Positions 55,808-64,000 of a stretch of DNA of 64,000 bases are shown here, one piece after another. The stretch is from positions 1 through 64,000 of the forward strand of contig NZ_FZNR01000009.1 in NCBI RefSeq assembly GCF_900188005.1, in the 5' to 3' direction. The translations under genes and the position numbers were made by a program. Position 1 is the stretch's first letter. Every line of letters starts with the position of its first letter. Source of the DNA: Actinoplanes regularis. Lineage in GTDB: Bacteria; Actinomycetota; Actinomycetes; Mycobacteriales; Micromonosporaceae. The notes under the pieces are model-generated. The model searched no databases and was not told where the DNA came from. It saw nothing but the letters and a program-made list of their open reading frames with translations.

Positions 55808-56221
55808 GTGACCGCACCTGTTCCGGAAGAGGCCAGCTTCTTCACCGCCGTCGGCGGCGAACCCACGTTCCGCCGCCTCGTCGACAAGTTCTACGAGGGC
55901 GTGGCGCAGGACCCGCTGCTGCGGCCGATGTACCCCGAGGAGGACCTCGGACCGGCCGCTGACCGATTGACGCTCTTCCTGATGCAGTACTGGGGTGGCC
56001 CGAACACGTACTCGGCCGACCGCGGCCACCCCCGGCTGCGGATGCGGCACGCGCCGTTCCGGGTCGGCCCGGCCGAGCGGGACGCCTGGCTCGAGCACAT
56101 GCGGGTGGCGGTGGACTCGCTCGGCCTACCCGCCGCGCAGCACACCCTGCTCTGGGAGTACCTGGAGCGTGCGGCCTATTTCATGGTGAACACGATGGAT
56201 CCGACAGAACCCGCTCGTTGA
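55808..56221 (+). CDS. glbO: Group II truncated haemoglobin (GlbO-like)
   Basis: 137 residues, GTG start. FFTAVGGEPTFRRLVDKFYEGVAQDPLLRPMYPEEDLGPAADRLTLFLMQYWGGP and the proximal-His segment GHPRLRMRHAPFRVG are near-consensus for trHbO. Binds haem and probably handles O2, NO or peroxide near respiratory membranes. Located after the MFS gene with a 24-base gap. Confidence 0.94.
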   Translation: MTAPVPEEASFFTAVGGEPTFRRLVDKFYEGVAQDPLLRPMYPEEDLGPAADRLTLFLMQYWGGPNTYSADRGHPRLRMRHAPFRVGPAERDAWLEHMRVAVDSLGLPAAQHTLLWEYLERAAYFMVNTMDPTEPAR

Positions 56222-56281
56222 TCGTGTCGCCACCGCCGGTGGCTCGTTGATCGGATTGTATCCACGATCGAGGAGCTGCCC

Positions 56282-57544
56282 ATGCGTCGTCGCCTACTGG
56301 CCGTCGCCACCGCCTTCCTCACCGTGCTGGCCGGCTCCACCCCACCCGCGGTCGCCGACATCCCGCAGTACGGGATCGTCTCCGACAACCCGGTGGACTG
56401 GACCCCGCACGTTATGGACGGCACCGTCTGGGCCCTCGCGTTGGTCGGCGACACGGTAATCGTCGGTGGCGCCTTCACCAAGGTCCAGGACAGCAGCCGG
56501 CGGGTCACCCTCGATCGCAAGAACATCTTCGCGTTCGGCCTGTACGACGGCGCGATCCGCTCCTTCGCGCCAGAAGTCGACGGCGCGATCTACTCACTCG
56601 CGCCCGGCACCGGCGGGACCGTCTACGTCGGCGGCGCGTTCAAGAAGGTGAACGGCGTCGCGCAGCGCGGACTGACCCGGCTCTGGCTGGGCAGCGGCAA
56701 CCGGGTCACCTCGTTCCAGGCAAAGATCAACTGGGGTGACGTGCGGTCCCTGACCAACCGTCTCGGGCACCTCTACGTCGCCGGCACGTTCTCCGCGATC
56801 AACGGCGTCGAACGGGTCGGCCTGGCCCGGCTGTACGCCGAGTCCGGCACCGTCGACCAGGGCTTCGACGCGAAACTGGCCGGGCCAGGGCTGAGCCGCA
56901 CCCGGGTGGAGCACTTCGACGTGACCGCGGACGGGCGGCGACTGGTCGCGGTCGGCGCGTTCCTCAAAGCCGGCAGCTCCGAGCGGATCCAGATCGCCGA
57001 GTTCGACGTCGGCGGCCCGACGGCACAGCTCACCGGGTGGTACACGAAGGCGTACGAGCCGGAATGCATGAAAGGCTTCGACACCTACCTGCGGCAGGTC
57101 AAGTTCGCCCCGGACGGGTCGTACTTCGTGGTCGCGGCGACCGGACGCGCCTCCTCGGTGCACAAGCTGTGCGACTCGGCGGCGCGGTTCGAGACCGACG
57201 CGGTCGGTGAGCAGGAGCCGACCTGGGTGCAGCGGACCGGCGGGGACTCGCTCTACGCGGTCGCCGTCACCGGGCCGGCCGTGTATTTGGGCGGGCACCA
57301 GCGGTACTTCGACAACCCGCTCGGCACCGACGGGGACGGTCCGGGGCCGGGGGCGGTGTCGCGGCCGGGGATCGGGGCGGTCGACCCGGCCACCGGTAAG
57401 GCGCTGTCGTGGAACCCGACACGGGCCAGAGGGGTGGGGGTTCGGGCGTTCCTAGCGGTGCCGGAAGGGTTGCTGGTCGGCTCCGACACGGACGAACTAG
57501 GCAGGGAGTATCACGGCCGCATCGGCATGTTTCCGCTCGGCTAG
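56282..57544 (+). CDS. Secreted beta-propeller-like (delta-60-type repeat) protein
   Basis: 420 residues. ATG with GAGGAG 6 bases upstream; signal peptide RRRLLAVATAFLTVLAG, cleavage near AVADI. Repeated VYVGGAFKKVNGVAQRGLTRL, LYVAGTFSAINGVERVGLARL and VIVGGAFTKVQ-type units recur every ~45 residues, which suits a beta-propeller. Two or three cysteines lie in the second half. Exported; function unknown. It is followed by direct TAGCTTGGCT repeats and a very long hairpin. Confidence 0.8.
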   Translation: MRRRLLAVATAFLTVLAGSTPPAVADIPQYGIVSDNPVDWTPHVMDGTVWALALVGDTVIVGGAFTKVQDSSRRVTLDRKNIFAFGLYDGAIRSFAPEVDGAIYSLAPGTGGTVYVGGAFKKVNGVAQRGLTRLWLGSGNRVTSFQAKINWGDVRSLTNRLGHLYVAGTFSAINGVERVGLARLYAESGTVDQGFDAKLAGPGLSRTRVEHFDVTADGRRLVAVGAFLKAGSSERIQIAEFDVGGPTAQLTGWYTKAYEPECMKGFDTYLRQVKFAPDGSYFVVAATGRASSVHKLCDSAARFETDAVGEQEPTWVQRTGGDSLYAVAVTGPAVYLGGHQRYFDNPLGTDGDGPGPGAVSRPGIGAVDPATGKALSWNPTRARGVGVRAFLAVPEGLLVGSDTDELGREYHGRIGMFPLG

Positions 57545-57580
57545 CTTGGCTGAGTTAGCTTGGCTTCGCTTCGCTTCGCG

Positions 57581-57678
57581 GCAATTTGCCTGGTAACCGA
57601 TGACTTAGGCCCGTTTTTGCCACCCACAAAGAGCGCGTGGGTGGCAAAAACGGGCCTAAGTCATCGGCGGCAAATTGC
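57581..57678. repeat. 98-base hairpin with 31-base perfect arms
   Basis: The inner arms 57597-57627 and 57637-57667 are exact reverse complements (31 pairs) around a 9-base loop. Outer arms GCAATTTGCC (57581-57590) and GGCAAATTGC (57669-57678) extend the structure by 10 pairs past an asymmetric 6/1 bulge. Each inner arm contains CGTTTTTGCCACCC or its complement. It lies between two convergent genes and can terminate both, but it is far longer than any other terminator in the window, which suggests a mobile or dispersed palindromic element. Confidence 0.85.
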
Positions 57679-57736
57679 GGGGGTGCGGGCTTTTATGGAT
57701 GACGGGGGTTCACGGCATCCGTGAGGTGGAAGGGGG

Positions 57737-58321
57737 TTAGAGGAGGGCGCCTTCGTCGTGGAGCCAGTCGACGAAAGAGGTGGCGACGGCGGCGCCGCAG
57801 TCGAGGAGTTCGACGAGGAGAGTGTCGTGGGTGCCGGCGGCGAGGGGGACCTGGAGTTCGGCGTAGATCGGGAGCTGGCCGCGCTCGGTGGGGTCGCCCA
57901 CGTAGGCCTTGCAGAAGCGGCGGGTGTGGTTCCATTCGTTGACCACGCGGTAAGCCCGGTCGGCCCAGTCCGGCGGGACCGTCGCGTGCGGACGCGCCCG
58001 CATCACCAGGATCTCGTCGTCCGGGCCCTCGAGGGTGAACAGCACGGCGTGCCGCTCCCACATCGCCAGCAGGCTGCCGCTGCCGTCGGCGAGGAATCGG
58101 ATGTCGAGCAGGTCGAGGGCCTTGCCGATGCGCGCCAGCGACACCTGCTCGATCACATCGGAGGATCCGGTCGTGGATGTCAGTTCGGATGGAGCCCCGG
58201 TCCGGACCGGCTCGCGCTGGGCCGGGACACCGACGCGAACGGTGCTCTGCACCGCAATCTCGCCACCGGCTTCCGTCTCGGCACCCGCGGCCGTTCCTGG
58301 CCGCCATGTCCACCACGGCAT
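57737..58321 (-). CDS. YbjN domain-containing protein
   Basis: 194 residues from ATG 58321 (GAGG upstream; a GTG at 58342 is possible). The C-terminal ~130 residues match YbjN: VSLARIGKALDLLDIRFLADGSGSLLAMWERHAVLFTLEG, RAYRVVNEWNHTRRFCKAYV and ELLDCGAAVATSFVDWLHDEGALL. YbjN-fold proteins resemble type III secretion chaperones and are linked to stress tolerance. The N-terminal ~60 residues are low complexity. Confidence 0.82.
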   Translation of the reverse strand: MPWWTWRPGTAAGAETEAGGEIAVQSTVRVGVPAQREPVRTGAPSELTSTTGSSDVIEQVSLARIGKALDLLDIRFLADGSGSLLAMWERHAVLFTLEGPDDEILVMRARPHATVPPDWADRAYRVVNEWNHTRRFCKAYVGDPTERGQLPIYAELQVPLAAGTHDTLLVELLDCGAAVATSFVDWLHDEGALL

Positions 58322-58450
58322 CGTGTGCACCTCGCTCCCCAACAGACCCGCTGCCGGACGTTGCAGTAGATCCGAGGGCCGACGGTACCCAACCGTTTCC
58401 TAAAGGTCATCCCCCCAACGGGAGGGCGGGACCATAAGAACGATACGGCC

Positions 58451-59110
58451 TCACCCTTTCGGGTGAGACGTCATCGGCATAACGGTCAATTTGTGGGCGC
58501 TCTGTCGCCACGCGACTCCATATGGTGCCGAAATTCCCACCCAGCTACCGGTCGTCCGGACTCTCGCCTCCACCGGTTCTACTCCCCCGGGCCCGAGAAA
58601 ACCCATTCGGGCGACCGCCTGCACGAGGCGCTGGGAGACCTCAACCGGGTCGCCGGACTCCGGCGTGACGACCAGCGCGACGTGATCGAGAAGGGCGTCG
58701 CGGACCACCCGCTGCCCGACCGCGCGGCCGGCGACCCCACCCGTGGTGATCTCCCGGAGCGTGCCGGCGGCGGCCGCGGCCAGCCGGATCAGTTCCTCGG
58801 CGGAGACCGACTCGACGGCCGTGCTGGCGGCCGGCGGCAACGGCCAGCGCCACCGGGTGTCCCGCCGCTCGGGCAGCGCCTCGGTGCCGGCCGCCAGCGC
58901 GGCGAGCAGCTCCGCGGCGGAGACCGTGGCGTCGCCGGGCCCCGGGCCCGCCACCTCCCGGGTTACCAGCACGTCCCAGGGCAGGTGGGCCCAGAGCGCC
59001 GTCCGGCCGCCGACCGAGCGGAGCCGGACCGGCGCCGCCGGGTCCAGTCGGGTCAGCCGGGCCAAGAACGCTCCGGCGTCCGGAACGCCGAGCAGACCGT
59101 GCGACGACAT
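58451..59110 (-). CDS. Conserved hypothetical protein coupled to thioesterase
   Basis: 219 residues from ATG 59110, overlapping the thioesterase stop (TGATG). Alanine-rich; recognisable segments are LGVPDAGAFLARLTRLDPAAPVRLRS, LWAHLPWDVLVTREVAGP and the C-terminal WVGISAPYGVAWRQSAHKLTVMP. The family has no known function. A small hairpin (CTCACCC/GGGTGAG, 58450-58467) overlaps its stop codon. The position after ettA and the thioesterase suggests constitutive co-expression. Confidence 0.75.
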   Translation of the reverse strand: MSSHGLLGVPDAGAFLARLTRLDPAAPVRLRSVGGRTALWAHLPWDVLVTREVAGPGPGDATVSAAELLAALAAGTEALPERRDTRWRWPLPPAASTAVESVSAEELIRLAAAAAGTLREITTGGVAGRAVGQRVVRDALLDHVALVVTPESGDPVEVSQRLVQAVARMGFLGPGGVEPVEARVRTTGSWVGISAPYGVAWRQSAHKLTVMPMTSHPKG

Positions 59111-59512
59111 CAGGCCACTCCGGCGTACGGCTTCAGGAAGTCCCGCTCCTCCGGAGTGAGCCGCCGCGGATGCCCGGCGGCCAGGTTGTACGGCACACAC
59201 ACCGACTTCGCCCGGCTCGCCAGCACACCGTCGTCGAAGAGCTCGTAGGAGACGGTGAACGCCGCCGTCCGCAGCTCGGAGATCCACATCTCGATGCGCA
59301 CCGGCTCACCGAAATCGACCGGACGCAGGTAGTCGATCTCGTGGCGGGCGATCACGATGCCCTCCTCGAACGAGCCCAGGCCACGTTCGCGGGCACCGAT
59401 GAAGAACATCGCAACGCGCGCCTCCTCGTAGAGGGTGAGGAAGCGCGCGTTGTTGACGTGCCCGTACGCGTCCATGTCGGACCAGCGTACGGACACGTCG
59501 TAGATGAACCGC

Positions 59513-59520
<8 letters not shown>
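59110..59520 (-). CDS. Acyl-CoA thioesterase (4HBT hotdog family)
   Basis: 136 residues from GTG 59520, overlapping the ettA stop by 8 bases. Hotdog-fold motif: VSVRWSDMDAYGHVNNARFLTLYEEARV with the catalytic Asp in DMDAYGHVNN; EIDYLRPVDFGEPVRIEMW follows. Hydrolyses acyl-CoA thioesters in the cytosol, chain preference unknown. Middle gene of the ettA-thioesterase-hypothetical operon. Confidence 0.9.
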
Positions 59521-61189
<1,669 letters not shown>

Positions 61190-61286
61190 GGTGTGCCCTA
61201 CCTCCGAGATCGTGGATTTTCGGTGCCGGGATCAAAGGACAATCTTTCCAGGTCCCGCGGCCCCGCTGCACGCCAACCCCGGCGGG

Positions 61287-61850
61287 TCAGTTTCCGACCA
61301 CCTCCTGCACCTCCTCCTTGCCGCTCGACTTGCGGATCACGAGCCGCTCACGATTCACCAGGAAGACCGTGTTGTCCGAATTTGCGACAGCCCGGAACCC
61401 GCCGTCCGACAACTTCTCCACATCCGTGAGAAAGAGCGCCGTGACACCCTCCACCCACTCCGCGCCCTCGCCGCCCTTGTTGCCGTGGTAGAAGAGCCGC
61501 CCCGCCTCGTCCTGACAGATCCAAACCACCGATTTGTCGGTGACGGCCTTGAAGACTTTGGAAACCTCACCATCGGCGCCCGCAGCTTTCGCCTCGTCCT
61601 GGGTATGCGCCGGGCAGGGACCATCGGTGGGCAACCCCACCGACGTGCTGGACGACTCCGCGGACGCGGTGGTTGAGGTGGAAGTGGAAACGGAGGTGGT
61701 TGAGGTGGACGTGGGCTTGGGCAGGGTGCGCCGCCGCTCGCTCAGCAGATACCCCCCGATCATGCTGATGATCGTGAGCAACACAGTGGCGATCACCACA
61801 GGAAAGAAGATCTGGCGCCGTTGCTGGGAATGATCATCGAGGGGCGTCAC
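61287..61850 (-). CDS. Membrane-anchored Ser/Thr-rich protein
   Basis: 187 residues from GTG 61850 (GTG 61856 also possible). A short cytoplasmic N-terminus, one helix ([22 protein letters not shown]), a Ser/Thr-rich linker of ~35 residues, then an extracytoplasmic domain ([29 protein letters not shown] ... [16 protein letters not shown]) with two cysteines. No family was recognised. Base composition is less GC-biased than its neighbours. Divergent from otsA. Confidence 0.72.
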   Translation of the reverse strand: MTPLDDHSQQRRQIFFPVVIATVLLTIISMIGGYLLSERRRTLPKPTSTSTTSVSTSTSTTASAESSSTSVGLPTDGPCPAHTQDEAKAAGADGEVSKVFKAVTDKSVVWICQDEAGRLFYHGNKGGEGAEWVEGVTALFLTDVEKLSDGGFRAVANSDNTVFLVNRERLVIRKSSGKEEVQEVVGN

Positions 61851-61966
61851 CGGCACAGGATGGCACCCCCGGTCAAAATCGCACGACCAGAGTGGGGTAC
61901 GACCCGAGCTGGCTACGCACAGTAGGCTCGCCTCGGGAACAGAAACCACCCGGAGGTGTACTCAGC

Positions 61967-63379
61967 GTGGCCCAACGAAGTTCCTTCGTCGTCGTCGCCA
62001 ACCGCTTACCCGTGGACGAGATCATCACGCCCGACGGGGAACGGCAGTGGCGGCCCAGCCCAGGTGGCCTGGTCACGGCGTTGCATCCGGTACTGACCGA
62101 GCACCGCGGCACCTGGATCGGTTGGTCGGGCGGGGATGGCCCGGCTCCCGAACCCTTCGAACTGGACGGTATCCACATCCACCCGGTGCCATTGAGCGCC
62201 GACGAACTCGAACGCTATTACGAGGGCCAGTCGAACGCGACGATCTGGCCGCTCTACCACGACGCCGTGGAAACCCCCGTCTACAAACGGCGTTGGCGCG
62301 ACTCCTATCGCGCGGTCAACCAGCGATTCGCCGAAGCCGCGGCGGACGTGGCCGCCGAGGGCGCCACCGTCTGGGTGCAGGACTACCAGCTCCAGCTGGT
62401 CCCGGCGATGCTCCGGGAGATGCGCTCCGACCTGCGGATCGGCTTCTTCCTGCACATCCCGTTCCCCCCGATCGAACTGTTCATGCAGATGCCGTTCCGG
62501 GCCGAGGTGCTACGCGGCCTGCTCGGCGCCGACCTGGTCGGCTTCCAGCAGCGACTGGCCGCGCAGAACTTCGTCCGGCTGGCCCGGCACCTGCTCGGCC
62601 TGCGCTACGAGGGCCAGTCCATTCAGGTGGACGGGCGCAAGGTGAAGGCCGGCGCGTTCCCGATCAGCATCGACACCAGGGACATGGAACGGCTCGCCGC
62701 CGACCCGGCGGTGCAGGCCCGGGCCAAACAGATCCGCGCCGAGCTGGGCGATCCGAAGACCGTCATCCTCGGCGTCGACCGGCTGGACTACACCAAGGGC
62801 ATCGAGCTGCGCCTCAAGGCGTTCCGCGAGCTGCTGGCCGACGAGCGGCTGAACGTCGGCGACGCGGTGATGGTGCAGGTCGCCACGCCCAGCCGGGAGC
62901 GGGTCGAGCACTACCAGGCGCTGCGTGTCAAGGTGGAGCGCGAGGTCGGCCGGATCAACGGCGAGTTCGGCAAGGTCGGCACGCCGGCCGTGCACTACCT
63001 GCACCAGTCGGTCAGCAAGCAGGAGCTGGCCGCGATGTATGCGGCGGCCGACGTGATGATGGTGACGCCGCTGCGGGACGGGATGAACCTCGTCGCCAAG
63101 GAGTACATCGCCTGCCGCGGCGACACCGGGGGCGCGCTGGTGCTCAGCGAGTTCGCCGGTGCCGCCACGGAGCTGCGCCAGGCCTTCCTGTGCAACCCGC
63201 ACGACCCGGACGGTGTCAAGGACGCGTTGATGCGCGCGATCAACACCGAACCCGCCGAGCTCAAGCGGCGCATCCGGGTGATGCAGCGCCACCTGCGCAC
63301 CCACGACGTGGCCCGGTGGGCGCGCACGTTCCTGGCCGAACTCGACGCCGACGAAGCCGAGAACGCCGCGGAGGGCTAG
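61967..63379 (+). CDS. otsA: Alpha,alpha-trehalose-phosphate synthase (UDP/ADP-glucose)
   Basis: 470 residues from GTG 61967, with GGAGG about 9 bases upstream; an earlier ATG at 61892 would add unlike sequence. GT20 motifs: [59 protein letters not shown] and [19 protein letters not shown]. Makes trehalose 6-phosphate from a nucleotide-glucose and glucose 6-phosphate, for osmotic protection. The otsB partner is not in the window. A hairpin follows the stop at once. Confidence 0.96.
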   Translation: MAQRSSFVVVANRLPVDEIITPDGERQWRPSPGGLVTALHPVLTEHRGTWIGWSGGDGPAPEPFELDGIHIHPVPLSADELERYYEGQSNATIWPLYHDAVETPVYKRRWRDSYRAVNQRFAEAAADVAAEGATVWVQDYQLQLVPAMLREMRSDLRIGFFLHIPFPPIELFMQMPFRAEVLRGLLGADLVGFQQRLAAQNFVRLARHLLGLRYEGQSIQVDGRKVKAGAFPISIDTRDMERLAADPAVQARAKQIRAELGDPKTVILGVDRLDYTKGIELRLKAFRELLADERLNVGDAVMVQVATPSRERVEHYQALRVKVEREVGRINGEFGKVGTPAVHYLHQSVSKQELAAMYAAADVMMVTPLRDGMNLVAKEYIACRGDTGGALVLSEFAGAATELRQAFLCNPHDPDGVKDALMRAINTEPAELKRRIRVMQRHLRTHDVARWARTFLAELDADEAENAAEG

Positions 63380-63381
63380 AA

Positions 63382-63430
63382 CCACGCTTTTCGGCGCCGG
63401 ACCGCTCCAGGTCCGGCGCCGAAAGCGTGG
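63382..63430. terminator. Bidirectional terminator between otsA and cobA
   Basis: A 21-base-pair stem with a single bulged T (63382-63403 with 63410-63430) and a 6-base loop starts 2 bases after the otsA stop. It contains CGCTTTTCGG/CCGAAAGCG, so it gives U-rich stretches in either direction. Confidence 0.85.
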
Positions 63431-63457
63431 GTACGAACAATGAGCGCCCGCCGGCGA

Positions 63458-64000
63458 TCAGCCGGCCGCCGGGGTGAACGACTCGGTCGCCCCGACCACG
63501 TCGCCGATCACCACCACGGCCGGTGGGCGGATCCCGGCCGCCACGACCTGATCGGCCACCGCGCCCAGGGTGCTGCGCAGCGACCGCTGGTGCGCGGTCG
63601 AGCCCTCCTGGATCACCGCGACCGGCGTCGCCGCGTCCCGACCCTCCGCGATCAGCCGCTCGGCGATCTTCGACAGGTTCTTCAGCCCCATCATCACCAC
63701 CAGGGTGCCGCGCAGCCGGGCCAGCGCCGGCCAGTCGACCAGCGAGTCCGCGTGGTCCGGCGGGATGTGCCCGGAGACCACGGTGAACTCGTGCGCCACC
63801 CCGCGGTGCGTGACCGGGACACCGGCCAGCGCGGGCGCCGCGATCGAACTGGTCACCCCCGGCACCACCAGCACCGGAACACCGGCCTCCGCGCAGGCGA
63901 GGGCCTCCTCACCGCCACGGCCGAAGACGAAGTTGTCGCCGCCCTTGAGCCGGACCACGAACTTTCCCTGCCGGGCGCGGTCGACCAGGATCCGGTTGAT
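63458..64000 (-). CDS. cobA: Uroporphyrinogen-III C-methyltransferase, C-terminal part (runs off window)
   Basis: 181 codons are visible; the 5' end lies beyond 64000. SAM-dependent tetrapyrrole methylase motifs: VRLKGGDNFVFGRGGEE, VPGVTSSIAAPALAGVPVTHRG, and the C-terminal TPVAVIQEGSTAHQRSLRSTLG with PAVVVIGDVV. Converts uroporphyrinogen III to precorrin-2, the branch toward sirohaem and cobalamin. A fusion to other sirohaem domains upstream cannot be excluded from this part alone. Confidence 0.93.
   Translation of the reverse strand: MNRILVDRARQGKFVVRLKGGDNFVFGRGGEEALACAEAGVPVLVVPGVTSSIAAPALAGVPVTHRGVAHEFTVVSGHIPPDHADSLVDWPALARLRGTLVVMMGLKNLSKIAERLIAEGRDAATPVAVIQEGSTAHQRSLRSTLGAVADQVVAAGIRPPAVVVIGDVVGATESFTPAAG

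Overview
The window is GC-rich actinobacterial DNA. It looks like an Actinoplanes-type Micromonosporaceae chromosome: GTG starts are frequent, it carries the clpP1-clpP2-clpX-tig neighbourhood, aa3-oxidase and mycothiol-linked proteins and a class F sortase, and an rRNA operon leader at the left edge reads off the window. The genus is an inference from gene content; no 16S gene lies inside the window.

Layout. 1-7 kb: rrn leader (minus), a small membrane protein, a nitrilase-family amidase, a GNAT enzyme, then clpX, clpP2, clpP1 and tig (all minus), and tRNA-Pro and tRNA-Gly. 7-12 kb: a decayed accessory segment beside tRNA-Gly, with a frameshifted tyrosine integrase, a DUF4262 gene, small or broken ORFs, a secreted lipase and a second integrase remnant. 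12-22.5 kb: a NUDIX gene, an alpha/beta hydrolase, then the most notable locus, a six-gene minus-strand FxSxx-COOH RiPP system: a 57-residue precursor (fxsA), a radical SAM/SPASM-HEXXH maturase (fxsB), an AAC(3)-like acetyltransferase, a TIR-like protein (fxsC), a ParA/TIR-like/NB-ARC/TPR giant (fxsT) and a two-helix membrane protein. 23-29 kb: a DHFR-like gene, an ECF sigma factor, ArsR/SRPBCC/VOC stress modules with well-resolved operators, and two gene remnants joined head to head by a deletion. 28-36 kb: an HTH regulator, a large secreted subtilase, an AraC regulator, a broken gene and a third ArsR/SRPBCC module.

36-41 kb: a GntR-controlled operon with two isochorismatase-like amidohydrolases, an NCS2-type permease and an AtzH/HpxZ-like protein, which suggests use of a small ureide or amide such as biuret, triuret or oxalurate. 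41-53 kb: a tandem-repeat membrane protein, Eis-type acetyltransferase, rpiA, a carboxylesterase, a DUF1015 protein, a mycothiol-nitroreductase-like protein, pepN, Uma2, DUF5130, CtaJ-like, a secreted protein, a sortase and an HNH protein. 53-64 kb: MscS channel, MFS exporter, group II truncated haemoglobin, a secreted propeller-like protein followed by a very long perfect hairpin, a YbjN protein, a thioesterase, ettA, otsA and the 3' part of cobA.

The core genes (protein quality control, translation, trehalose, NADPH/pentose metabolism) are intact and ordinary. The interest lies in the FxSxx cluster, the operator architecture of the ArsR modules, the amidohydrolase operon, and the signs of decay at 7-12, 27-28 and 34.6-35.3 kb.
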